A stretch of DNA of 20,323 nt, taken from positions 1-20,323 of IMG/VR virus record IMGVR_UViG_3300042355_000734; one strand, written 5' to 3'. The notes below the pieces were generated by a model. The model was not told where the DNA came from. It worked only from the letters and a program-made list of their open reading frames with translations, and did no database searches. Shown piece after piece: positions 12,665 through 19,972 of this stretch. The stretch's first letter is position 1; every line of letters starts with the position of its first letter. The position numbers and the translations under genes were made by a program. Origin of the DNA: a virus.

Positions 12665-14098
12665 ATGCCAAGCAACTGGTTTGAATTCAAAGCGTCCGCA
12701 GAAGCGCCTCAAAGCGATCTGTACCTTTACGGAGAAGTGGGCGGTTGGGGCGCTTCGGCAGTTGAGTTCATCGATGTGTTGAGCGCTCGCAAAGATCAGC
12801 ACATCAATCTTCACATTCACTCGCCCGGCGGATCAGTTTTTGAAGGTCACGCCATTTTCAACGCGCTTCGGAGCCATCCGGCAGGCGTCACGACGATGGT
12901 TGACGGAATCGCCGCCAGCATGGCCTCCGTTATCGCGATGGCAGGCAAGCCCGTGAAGATCGCCTCCAACGGCTTCCTAATGATTCATAACCCTTGGAGC
13001 CAAGCCGCAGGCGGATCCGAGGAGATGCGCAAGCAGGCCGACGTTCTCGACAAGCTCAAAGATTCGCTGGTCAAAATCTACGCGGACAAAAGCGGGATGC
13101 CAGAGGAAGACATCGCTGCAGCAATGGACGATGAGACATGGTTCTCCGCAGAGGAAGCCGTGGCGTTTGGCCTCGCCGACGAAATTTTCGAGGGGATGCA
13201 GGCCGCCGCGAAGATCGATCTTTCCGCCATCTCAGCCAAGGCACCTTCCGGAGTTTTCCAGTTCGCGAATCCGTGGCCCGCGCCCGGATGGATGCGCGAC
13301 AATTTTCGAAAAGGACTCGACTGGTTCGAGAAAGGTTTCGGCGGAGACGGGCTCGCAGACTCGACGATTGAGGAAGCGCGTGCAATCGCTGGAGGGAATC
13401 TCGTTTCGCCTGACAAGGCTCAGAGGATGGCAGCATGGTTCGCGCGGCATATGGGCGATCTGGACGGCGTCGAGGGAGACGAATCGAATCCGACCCCCGG
13501 TATGGTTGCGCATGCGCTTTGGGGTGGGTGGCCTAAGTCGGACTCGGAGCGTGCGATGGCGTGGGCCGAAGCGAAATACGCGGAGCACGAGAAAACTTTG
13601 GAGGACAATAAAATGGACCTAGAACGAAATGAAAAACAGGCTCAGGAGCCAGTGCTGGAGCAGGCTTCGGAACCAGTGGCGGCTTTGATTGAAGAGCCAG
13701 TGTTGCCTGATTTCCATGCGATGCTTGCAAAAGCTGGCGTTGAACTGAGCGAAGCACAGGCGCACATCGGCATCCTAAAAGTTGAGGTCGAGGCTGCACG
13801 AGTTGACCTTGAGGCAGCACGCGCCGAAGTTAACGCGCTGAAAGCCGAACTCGAATCCGAGAAAGCAAAAACGCTTGAATCAGAGCAGCGGTTGAACGCA
13901 AAGGCCGCTGAAATCGTTGCCCGTGCAGGGCACCCTCCAATCGCTCTTGGAGCGAAAAGCGAGCCTTCTGAGGCTCCTAAAAAAGATCTTCTGAGGCAGT
14001 ACAATGAACTGTGCGAGAAGGGCAGCGCATCCGAAAGGATTGCGTTTGTCAGGCAGCACCGTAACGAGCTTTTCGTTGCGGCGAAATCCACCAAGTAA
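12665..14098 (+). CDS. Prohead protease (ClpP/SppA-like) with C-terminal scaffold
   Basis: A 477-residue capsid maturation protease. Residues about 18-185 are a ClpP-fold serine protease: LYLYGEVGGWG, NLHIHSPGGSVFEGHAIFNAL (the oxyanion region, shown in part), GIAASMASVIAMA with the Ser nucleophile (S85), FLMIHNPWS with the catalytic His (H108), and DDETWFSAEEAVAFGLADEI, which holds the likely acidic residue (D156 or E157). Residues about 245-310 contain a separate module (RMAAWFARHMGDLDG, then GMVAHALWGGWP and AMAWAEAKYAEH). From about 317 on it is a charged coiled-coil (IGILKVEVEAARVDLEAARA) ending in ARAGHPPIAL, a scaffold-like tail. It should cleave head proteins during maturation and help assemble the capsid. 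The start follows AAAAACATC with no SD. Confidence 0.88.
   Translation: MPSNWFEFKASAEAPQSDLYLYGEVGGWGASAVEFIDVLSARKDQHINLHIHSPGGSVFEGHAIFNALRSHPAGVTTMVDGIAASMASVIAMAGKPVKIASNGFLMIHNPWSQAAGGSEEMRKQADVLDKLKDSLVKIYADKSGMPEEDIAAAMDDETWFSAEEAVAFGLADEIFEGMQAAAKIDLSAISAKAPSGVFQFANPWPAPGWMRDNFRKGLDWFEKGFGGDGLADSTIEEARAIAGGNLVSPDKAQRMAAWFARHMGDLDGVEGDESNPTPGMVAHALWGGWPKSDSERAMAWAEAKYAEHEKTLEDNKMDLERNEKQAQEPVLEQASEPVAALIEEPVLPDFHAMLAKAGVELSEAQAHIGILKVEVEAARVDLEAARAEVNALKAELESEKAKTLESEQRLNAKAAEIVARAGHPPIALGAKSEPSEAPKKDLLRQYNELCEKGSASERIAFVRQHRNELFVAAKSTK
13613..14098 (+). CDS. Nested capsid scaffold protein from an internal start
   Basis: Within the protease gene, an in-frame ATG at 13613 (residue 317, MDLERNEKQAQEP) is preceded by a perfect GGAGG at 13600-13604 with 8-nt spacing, a better ribosome site than that of the full-length gene. 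Translation from it would give a 161-residue acidic, coiled-coil protein that is exactly the scaffold-like part. This is the lambda C/Nu3 arrangement, in which the protease carries the scaffold as its C-terminus and the scaffold is also made alone in large amounts. Production of the short form is an inference from the SD, frame and domain boundary. Confidence 0.6.
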   Translation: MDLERNEKQAQEPVLEQASEPVAALIEEPVLPDFHAMLAKAGVELSEAQAHIGILKVEVEAARVDLEAARAEVNALKAELESEKAKTLESEQRLNAKAAEIVARAGHPPIALGAKSEPSEAPKKDLLRQYNELCEKGSASERIAFVRQHRNELFVAAKSTK

Positions 14099-14117
14099 CC
14101 CAAAATAAAAATCCCAT

Positions 14118-15014
14118 ATGGCAAACACCATTACTGGCATCAACGACGATGTCATTTCGCAGGGGGTGCTCGACGGTTTCGTCGCTGCCCTCCTTCCTCT
14201 GCAGGCGTTCAGCACAAGCTTCAATGCTGATGCTGTAAAAAAAGGCGACAAAGTGTCGATTCCGCGGATCGGCGCTCAGTCGGTAGCAGTCGCAAAAGTC
14301 ACAGGCGCGGACTACGTCATTCAGGACAACACGTCCGACGCAGTCGAAATTAGCCTTGGGCAGCCCGTGTACGTTTCCGGGGCTTTGGACGACGTCGAAG
14401 TTGCATCTTCGAGCGTTCTGAATCTCGAAATGTACGGCAAGCAGAAGGGCTTCCAGCTCGGGAAGAAAGTCGTGCAGGACATCCTCGCGAATGTGACTCT
14501 AGCCAACTTCGGCGCGGCATCATTCACCGGCGCTGCAACCGCTTTCGACGTCGACAGCGTCATCACTCTGGCGCAGGTGTGCGATACCGCAGACATGCCC
14601 GAGGAAATGCGCTCTTTGGTCCTGAAGGAAACCTACTACGCGAACCTTCTCAAGGATCAGACTGTGACCGTGCTTCAGGCCTACGGAACCAACGATCCTT
14701 TGCACAATAACAAGCTCCCACGCTTGGCAGGGTTTGACGTGTACAAGAGCACGATCATTCCCGCCAACGGCCAGAACCTTGTTGGGTTCGCTGTGCATCC
14801 TTCCGCGCTCGCGGTTGCCATCCGCTACCTCGCTCCGCAGGAGGGCCACGGATACACCCGCGCAGAAGCCCTTACGGATCCGGCTACCGGAATCACGATC
14901 GGCGTGCGCGAATGGTACGACGAAGATTCCGGCCAGAAAAAGAAGGTGTGGGAATGTGTCTACGGTTCCGTTGTCGGCATCGGCGCAGGCATCAAGCGCA
15001 TCGTCTCCGCCTAA
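14118..15014 (+). CDS. Major capsid protein (HK97-fold)
   Basis: A 298-residue protein directly after the protease-scaffold gene, where the coat protein belongs. It starts MANTITGINDDVISQGVLDG, then GFVAALLPLQAFSTSF, an N-arm and strand followed by KKGDKVSIPRIGAQSVAVAK, the usual long beta region of an E-loop. A spine-helix-like segment (LEMYGKQKGFQLGKKVVQDI) and P-domain or A-domain strands such as LPRLAGFDVYKSTIIPANGQ are visible. The C-terminal half has the 'DPATGITIGVREWYDEDSG' stretch often seen in such coats. At about 300 residues it is a normal size for a siphovirus coat and has no long propeptide. There is no SD; an A-rich leader precedes the ATG. Confidence 0.8.
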   Translation: MANTITGINDDVISQGVLDGFVAALLPLQAFSTSFNADAVKKGDKVSIPRIGAQSVAVAKVTGADYVIQDNTSDAVEISLGQPVYVSGALDDVEVASSSVLNLEMYGKQKGFQLGKKVVQDILANVTLANFGAASFTGAATAFDVDSVITLAQVCDTADMPEEMRSLVLKETYYANLLKDQTVTVLQAYGTNDPLHNNKLPRLAGFDVYKSTIIPANGQNLVGFAVHPSALAVAIRYLAPQEGHGYTRAEALTDPATGITIGVREWYDEDSGQKKKVWECVYGSVVGIGAGIKRIVSA

Positions 15015-15026
15015 ACTTAAAAAGCC

Positions 15027-15266
15027 ATGGCAAATTTCGCTTACGTTTTGGGCGTCTGCAGTGGTTCGGCTCAGGCCATCGGGCAACCGACAGACTTGAG
15101 CAGCGCCAAAAAGCGGTTTGCATCAATCGTGTTGGATGGCGGCGTGTCGGAAGGCACTCCATTCGACGAAGTTTGGTTGGTCGACACTGTGCAGGGGCGG
15201 TTGCGGCGCAAGGCGTTCTGCCATGCTCCCGCGCCAGAACCAGCGCCGAAAAAAGCCAAGGCTTAA
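15027..15266 (+). CDS. Small hypothetical protein of the head region
   Basis: A 79-residue protein 12 nt after the capsid stop. The body (MANFAYVLGVCSGSAQAIGQ, SIVLDGGVSEGTPFDEVWLV, LRRKAFCHAP) seems beta-rich, and the end APEPAPKKAKA is a flexible Ala/Pro/Lys tail. Position between the coat and the connector genes suggests a decoration, head-completion or minor head protein, but I recognise no family. It starts MANF, echoing the coat's MANT, after an A-rich leader (ACTTAAAAAGCC) with no SD. A terminator hairpin lies 23 nt beyond its stop. Confidence 0.55.
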   Translation: MANFAYVLGVCSGSAQAIGQPTDLSSAKKRFASIVLDGGVSEGTPFDEVWLVDTVQGRLRRKAFCHAPAPEPAPKKAKA

Positions 15267-15289
15267 AAAGGCAGTAGCTAAATTGAAAC

Positions 15290-15323
15290 GGGGGAGCATC
15301 GGGCAACTGGTGCTCCCCCTTTT
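15290..15323 (+). terminator. Rho-independent terminator after the capsid genes
   Basis: A perfect 9-bp stem, GGGGGAGCA (15290-15298) with TGCTCCCCC (15311-15319), encloses a 12-nt loop and is followed by TTTT. Capsid transcripts, which must be abundant, probably stop here in part before the tail genes. The T run is short, so read-through into the connector and tail genes is likely. Confidence 0.75.
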
Positions 15324-15340
15324 CGCAAAAATCAAATCAC

Positions 15341-15670
15341 ATGGGAGAGTTTTACGATTTACTGCAAAGTGGTTTTTCCGAAGTCGCGAATGAGTGCGGG
15401 AGCACAATCACTCGAAACTCTCTCTCCGCTCAATGCGTTCTCACTCCGTTTGCCGAAACACTGGCAATGCAGGCCAGCGGGTTCTTCGGGGATTTCAGTT
15501 TAACAATTGAGATGCTGCGGACGGAATGCACCCGTCTCGGGATCGTTGTCCGCTCAACCGCTCAACTAGACGGAAAATGGGTCCGCGTTACTCAGTTGGA
15601 CGACGACCCGGACGATCCGTGTGTACGGCTGATGCTTAAAGAAGAGCAACCTCCAGCGGTTCCTCGATGA
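15341..15670 (+). CDS. Putative head-tail connector or head-completion protein
   Basis: A 109-residue protein that opens the connector/tail block. It has a helical N-terminus (MGEFYDLLQSGFSEVANECG) and then strand-rich sequence (GKWVRVTQLDDDPDDPCVRL). The length and the place just after the coat genes fit a head-tail stopper or adaptor, but I see no decisive sequence signature. The ATG follows ATCAAATCAC with no SD. Its TGA overlaps the next ATG as ATGA, so it is probably co-translated with the next gene. Confidence 0.6.
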   Translation: MGEFYDLLQSGFSEVANECGSTITRNSLSAQCVLTPFAETLAMQASGFFGDFSLTIEMLRTECTRLGIVVRSTAQLDGKWVRVTQLDDDPDDPCVRLMLKEEQPPAVPR

Positions 15671-16419
15671 GTCTTCAAATCAACGTCGACACGGTTGGCT
15701 TCAAAAAGCTTTGCGATGACCTTGCGAAGATGTCAGGCAAAAGCTTTGAGGATGTTGTGAAAACTCAGGCCGGATCTGTGCTAAAGCGCGTGATGGGCAA
15801 GACGAAGGCGGCGGATCGTGCGAAACTTAATGCGCGGGCGCGGCAGGTTGCGAATATGGAAAAAGGCTTTTTCCCGTTGAGGGACGGAACCGCAATTATC
15901 ATTGGGACGCGTACCGGTAAAAAGTTCTGGAAGGATTATGCGACCAAGACAGGAAAGCCAACGATCTACCCTATAATTCCGGAGCGGCGTTGGTCGGATG
16001 CGCGTTGGGCGCGATACACCGCAGCGAATAACCGCATCGCCTTGAAATTGAAGGAGTGGAGTAAAAAAATCCTAGGTGCTCGCGGCTTCTCGAAACAGAC
16101 TTGGCTAAATATCGCAAAAGAGTTCGGAGTTGAGTACATCCTCAAAGCGCCTGCATACGTCCAGAAAGCCAAGTCGACATCAAAGAAAATTTACAGGAAT
16201 ACGGAAGGCACCGAACACTTCACCATGCGAGACGCCTATGTTGTAATGAAGCAACGCTACAAGAATCTGACGGAGAACGGCTTTGCGTCTGTAATCCTTC
16301 AGGCCGCAATCAAAGCCCGCGTGAAGGCCTTTATGAAAGACGTGGACGCTAAGGTCTTTGAGGATGCAAAGAAGCGGGCGACGCGTTATCCCGGCGTGTT
16401 TGTCAAACCACCTAAATGA
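15667..16419 (+). CDS. Hypothetical connector/tail protein, highly basic
   Basis: A 250-residue, Lys/Arg-rich protein. It begins MSLQINVDTVGFKKLCDDLA and has many basic helices: KRVMGKTKAADRAKLNARAR, WARYTAANNRIALKLKEWSK, KAPAYVQKAKSTSKKIYRNT. Its place, second after the coat gene and before a tail-terminator candidate, corresponds to the neck/tail-completion region (HK97 gp10 family or similar). The basic character would fit contact with packaged DNA or with an acidic partner. I do not recognise a family with confidence. It is coupled to its predecessor by a 4-nt overlap. Confidence 0.6.
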   Translation: MSLQINVDTVGFKKLCDDLAKMSGKSFEDVVKTQAGSVLKRVMGKTKAADRAKLNARARQVANMEKGFFPLRDGTAIIIGTRTGKKFWKDYATKTGKPTIYPIIPERRWSDARWARYTAANNRIALKLKEWSKKILGARGFSKQTWLNIAKEFGVEYILKAPAYVQKAKSTSKKIYRNTEGTEHFTMRDAYVVMKQRYKNLTENGFASVILQAAIKARVKAFMKDVDAKVFEDAKKRATRYPGVFVKPPK

Positions 16420-16420
16420 T

Positions 16421-16894
16421 ATGAGCGCACCAGACTTACAAACACTGTTTAAGGTAGAAGACGCAATCGAATCAGCATGGCAGAACGTACTCGAAGCCGA
16501 TGGGTTGACGGCATTTAAGAGCCGGGATGTTGACGTTTTGACAATTCCGCGTGTGGACGTGCAAGCGGTGCTCGGAGGAGCAACCGGGCATCGCGGGCAA
16601 TATGCCGCAGGGCTTTTTACTTTAGACGCGTGGAGCGGAACGCTTACAGCGCAGGTCAAGACAAAGCGCGTAGAGGATCAACCTGACATCCATTCCGACT
16701 GGGTTGCTGACGTGCGCCTTGCGGCGCAATATTTTCAAGACCGATTCAATGCGACGGTGCTTCCATATCACACGCTCACAATGATTCAGGAGAGCGGCAC
16801 TGAAAGATCAATTGGTGAGGAGGATGAAACCGACGTTTCCACGATCCAATTTGATTTCATCGTATCGATACGAACGAACGCTTGGCCTAGTTGA
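16421..16894 (+). CDS. Putative tail terminator/completion protein
   Basis: A 157-residue protein. The ATG at 16421 follows the previous TGA by one base; a longer in-frame opening at 16358 lies inside the previous gene and gives unlikely sequence, so it is rejected. It starts MSAPDLQTLFKVEDAIESAW, has a helix-strand pattern (LEADGLTAFKSRDVDVLTIP), and ends with STIQFDFIVSIRTNAWPS, a C-terminal strand. Size and position fit a tail terminator (lambda gpU role) that caps the tail tube, but this is inferred from position. No SD is seen. Confidence 0.55.
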   Translation: MSAPDLQTLFKVEDAIESAWQNVLEADGLTAFKSRDVDVLTIPRVDVQAVLGGATGHRGQYAAGLFTLDAWSGTLTAQVKTKRVEDQPDIHSDWVADVRLAAQYFQDRFNATVLPYHTLTMIQESGTERSIGEEDETDVSTIQFDFIVSIRTNAWPS

Positions 16895-16910
16895 CACGGC
16901 CTAAAACATC

Positions 16911-17285
16911 ATGCCAGATCCAGCAGGAACCAAAAACGACGGCGGCTTAGTATTCGGCTCACAGGTCGTCACGATCGACTCTGTCGCATACGTTGCCGAA
17001 AACATTTCCATCGATGCTCCATCCACGATCATCGAACAAAAGGACGAATACGGTGTCCCAAGCGGTCAGGTGATCGTTGAGGGGTTCGTTACCGGAACCG
17101 CAACCCTCCAGCTTGCAAGCAGCGCAACGGCGTTGCCTGCAATCGGCGACGCATTCCAAATCACGACCGTTGGCGGCGTGGCAGTTTATTTTCTGATTTC
17201 TCAGGTCGGACAGAGCTTCTCGCAAGACGCAGAGACCAAGGTCAACGTCTCGTTCAGGAAACGCATCAACACACCGGCACCTTAA
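16911..17285 (+). CDS. Putative tail tube (major tail) protein
   Basis: A 124-residue, beta-rich protein. The core repeats hydrophobic strands: FGSQVVTIDSVAYVAENISI, VPSGQVIVEGFVTGTATLQL, FQITTVGGVAVYFLISQVGQ, ETKVNVSFRKRINTP. Such a compact beta-barrel before the tape-measure region is what a small tail tube protein looks like. It is shorter than lambda gpV (246 residues), which has an extra domain. The start follows TAAAACATC with no SD, and the preceding 26 nt resemble the junction before the protease gene. Function is inferred from fold impression and gene order. Confidence 0.5.
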   Translation: MPDPAGTKNDGGLVFGSQVVTIDSVAYVAENISIDAPSTIIEQKDEYGVPSGQVIVEGFVTGTATLQLASSATALPAIGDAFQITTVGGVAVYFLISQVGQSFSQDAETKVNVSFRKRINTPAP

Positions 17286-17303
17286 TCGGGCCGGAGGATT
17301 CGC

Positions 17304-17924
17304 ATGAACCTCCGAGACATTCCCGGCTTTAAGGAAGCGGTTGAGCAGGAGCAGTCCGCAAGGTCTTCCGTCCTTTTGGGCATCGGGGGGGAGGTTTGCG
17401 GGATTGAGTGCAGGCCGTTTACGGTCCGCGACTTAATCAACCTGCAGGCGATTAAGTCGCCGTTTGTCTCGGGTGGTTTTATCTCGCGGATGGATTGCAT
17501 GCGGTTCCTTATTTTGCAGTCTGTATCGCATCGGCAACCAAAGGCGGGGTGGTTGGAGCGCATGCTTCTGAAGCGCAGAAATTCGGCAGTTTTGCGCCGT
17601 GTGCGCAGAGCTTCAACGGAGAGTATGATTGGCGAAATAAATGGGTTTCTTGACGATGCATTTATGGACGCGCCTGCATCAAGCGGAGCCGCAGATTCCA
17701 GCGCTCCAATCGCTTCAAGTGCTGCTGTCATGGTTGACGCGATTGCCTCAGAGTATAGTTGGCCAATCTCTGAAATTTTGAATCTGGAAATTGCATTTGT
17801 GTTTCAGCTTTTCCGTTTGCGACATGTTGCACGCGGCGGCAATCGAGCTGCGCTAATCAATCGCAAGTCGAGCAAAGTGGTCGGTGAGTATCTCCGAAAA
17901 CTGAATGAGGAGGTTGCGGCATGA
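17304..17924 (+). CDS. Pre-tape-measure protein, possible tail assembly chaperone
   Basis: A 206-residue protein immediately upstream of the tape measure, where tail assembly chaperones normally sit. It starts MNLRDIPGFKEAVEQEQSAR, has RPFTVRDLINLQAIKSPFVS in the first third, then a basic middle (MLLKRRNSAVLRRVRRAST), an Ala/Ser-rich linker (PASSGAADSSAPIASSAAVM), and ends with ILNLEIAFVFQLFRLRHVAR, a hydrophobic helix, before KVVGEYLRKLNEEVAA. I find no slippery sequence or overlapping second frame, so the usual programmed frameshift of chaperones is not evident. GGAGG lies 6 nt upstream of the ATG, and the gene overlaps the tape measure as ATGA. Confidence 0.6.
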   Translation: MNLRDIPGFKEAVEQEQSARSSVLLGIGGEVCGIECRPFTVRDLINLQAIKSPFVSGGFISRMDCMRFLILQSVSHRQPKAGWLERMLLKRRNSAVLRRVRRASTESMIGEINGFLDDAFMDAPASSGAADSSAPIASSAAVMVDAIASEYSWPISEILNLEIAFVFQLFRLRHVARGGNRAALINRKSSKVVGEYLRKLNEEVAA

Positions 17925-19321
17925 GCACAACAGTGATGGCGAAACTTGGGGTCGACACGGCCTCAATGGACGTAGGGCTTGCGCAGGCAAAGGGTAAAAT
18001 GGATCGTGCTGCGCGTGATATGCAGCAGTCTGCATCCAAGGCTGGATCAAGTGCTGGTGGGATTTTCTCCGGAGCAATCGGCAAGCTCGCATCGGTTGGC
18101 GCAAGTTTGTTTGCGGTCGATAAACTGGCAGGGTTTGCAAAGGGCTTAATGGATGCGGCTGGAAGCGTCGCGGACATGAGCGACAACCTAGGCGTCACGG
18201 TTGAGCAACTGCAGAGGCTTAAAGGCGCGTTCGGTGAGTCTGGAGTGAGTGGAGAGAAATTCGGGAAAGCGATTGAAACGCTAAACTCAAACATAGAAGA
18301 GGCGAAGGGTGGCAGCGAATCAGCCATCGCTGATTTTGAGGCGCTCGGAGTCACACTGGACGATCTGCGGAATATGTCGCCGGACGAGGTGCTCTTGAAA
18401 ATCGCAGATGCTACAAAAGAAATGAGTTCTGCGGCAGAAAAAACCGTCAAACTCTCTGCGGTATTTGGTAAGGCTGGAAAGTCAATGGTTGGCGCAATGT
18501 CGCAAGGCTCGGATGGCATTTCAGAAACAAGCGACAAAATACAGGTGATGTCCGAGGAGACAGTTAAGGCTTTGGATGAGGCGAGCGATGGAATTGACCG
18601 CTTTTGGGAAAACGTAAAATCGAAATCCGCAAACGGGCTTGCGGCATGGTTTAAAGGCGTGCAGTTCACGGTTGGGAAAATGGGGTTTGGTGAGCAGATT
18701 CAAAATCCGATGGCAGAGGCGCAGGCCGTTGGCCCTGCAAAAGAGGTTGTGGCAGCCGAAAAAGCGGACAATCGCCGCGCAGAAAACCAACGACTTTTCG
18801 AGCAGGAAATATCGAAATTCAAAAAGGATCGAGAGAAGGAGGCCGAACAGACTGTGCTTGAAGTGCATCGGCGGCGGATGGATGCCGAGGAGGATCTAGC
18901 AAAGCGCCAAGACGACTCTGAGAAAAAGGTGTTGGATTTTCGAGGAAAGCAAAAGGCGCAGATGAAGGAAATGCTGCACATGCTGGAACAGGCAAAAGAA
19001 GTCGGTGGAGACATCGGCGGGGAATTTGCTGCCAAGGCCGGACAAGCCAAAATGGATCTAGTAGAGGCGCAGACCCAGCGGCTCCTAATGTCTCCGGCGG
19101 AACGGGTTGCCGCAGACAGAGAAGCGCGGCGAGTGCGTCAGGCGCAGCAACGGGCCCAGAGGATGGTTGATCGACAAATCCGAGAGGGCAAAATCCAAGA
19201 CGCCGCGCCGGCAATGCAGCCGATGGCACCAGAGCAACGCATGGATAAAGCTGCGGGCGATTTAAGCGCAGCAGCTGCCAATTTGAAGGGCCTTAAAATC
19301 GTCGCAATCACGAACCAATAA
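17921..19321 (+). CDS. Tail tape measure protein
   Basis: A 466-residue tape measure, which sets tail length and leaves through the tube at infection. The N-terminus (MAKLGVDTASMDVGLAQAKG, then DRAARDMQQSASKAG) is typical. A glycine/alanine-rich hydrophobic patch (GGIFSGAIGKLASVGASLFA, 46-65; KGLMDAAGSVADM) follows, then LGVTVEQLQRLKGAFGESGV, a segment common in tape measures. The C-terminal third (280-420) is a long charged helix or coiled-coil (EQEISKFKKDREKEAEQTVL). At about 1.5 angstroms per residue, the length predicts a tail of roughly 70 nm, short for a siphovirus. GAGGAGG lies 7 nt upstream, and the start overlaps the previous stop. Confidence 0.85.
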   Translation: MSTTVMAKLGVDTASMDVGLAQAKGKMDRAARDMQQSASKAGSSAGGIFSGAIGKLASVGASLFAVDKLAGFAKGLMDAAGSVADMSDNLGVTVEQLQRLKGAFGESGVSGEKFGKAIETLNSNIEEAKGGSESAIADFEALGVTLDDLRNMSPDEVLLKIADATKEMSSAAEKTVKLSAVFGKAGKSMVGAMSQGSDGISETSDKIQVMSEETVKALDEASDGIDRFWENVKSKSANGLAAWFKGVQFTVGKMGFGEQIQNPMAEAQAVGPAKEVVAAEKADNRRAENQRLFEQEISKFKKDREKEAEQTVLEVHRRRMDAEEDLAKRQDDSEKKVLDFRGKQKAQMKEMLHMLEQAKEVGGDIGGEFAAKAGQAKMDLVEAQTQRLLMSPAERVAADREARRVRQAQQRAQRMVDRQIREGKIQDAAPAMQPMAPEQRMDKAAGDLSAAAANLKGLKIVAITNQ

Positions 19322-19327
19322 CACGCT

Positions 19328-19972
19328 ATGCCAACCGGAGTTTACTACGATCTACCAGCGGCAGCGACAACGGCTCAAGCATCCGGGCCCAGAGTGTTCG
19401 GTTACGACTCTGACGTTCAGGCGAAATTCTTTACGCAAGAATTTCAGGTGAACGCCGCGAACTTCTCCCCGCTCGCGTGGAATAGCACGATCAACATCAG
19501 CGGCACGCTTTACTATCTGGTTGAGGAGTCGACGCCAACGGATGCCGGGGCGGGCATGCTGCAGTGGACGCGGACCTATTACCAAAAGCCGCCCGACAGG
19601 AGCGAATTTGAGAGCATCGTTTACAATTACACCGTCGTCTATGTGCGCGACATTGACACGGGCCTCTGGATTGGATTTCCGCAGGGCGCATCTTTCCCGT
19701 TGCAGGCATCGACGCGGGTTGATTACAAGTATTACACAACAGACAATCCGGCAGTCGACATTCCGATCAATAAGGGCTGGAAGATTTTCAAAATCGAAAA
19801 CGCAATTTGCACACAGGGAACAAACCCTGTTTCGGGCACTCCACCATCCCTGACAATCACGAGTCCGTATCTAGGAGACGACTCGGAGGTCACGCGCTGG
19901 AAAGGGAATATTTGGGTGCGGAAAGAACGTTACGTCCCATACCCTGATGTAAATGTGGAGGTGCTGGTCTAA
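19328..19972 (+). CDS. Hypothetical tail protein after the tape measure
   Basis: A 214-residue, beta-strand-rich protein with many aromatic and threonine residues (MPTGVYYDLPAAATTAQASG, LAWNSTINISGTLYYLVEES, LQWTRTYYQKPPDRSEFES). Position after the tape measure suggests a distal tail, baseplate or fibre-base component. I see no distal-tail signature I can name. The ATG follows TAACACGCT without SD. Its TAA overlaps the next ATG (TAATG), and the last codons carry GGAGGTG, which serves as the SD for the following gene. Confidence 0.55.
   Translation: MPTGVYYDLPAAATTAQASGPRVFGYDSDVQAKFFTQEFQVNAANFSPLAWNSTINISGTLYYLVEESTPTDAGAGMLQWTRTYYQKPPDRSEFESIVYNYTVVYVRDIDTGLWIGFPQGASFPLQASTRVDYKYYTTDNPAVDIPINKGWKIFKIENAICTQGTNPVSGTPPSLTITSPYLGDDSEVTRWKGNIWVRKERYVPYPDVNVEVLV

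Noticed and set aside
10827-16896. TTGACA words at gene junctions as -35 promoter boxes
   Set aside because: No TATAAT-like element lies about 17 nt downstream at any of them, and TGA within the word is the stop codon of the preceding gene.
17285-17930. Programmed frameshift of a tail assembly chaperone
   Set aside because: No slippery heptamer near the end of the 17304-17924 gene and no overlapping second chaperone frame before the tape measure.
17857-18669. 270-codon minus-strand frame opposite the tape measure
   Set aside because: Its Ser/Ala/Pro-rich sequence mirrors the codon pattern of the tape measure; no minus-strand gene is otherwise present and no SD or start context supports it.
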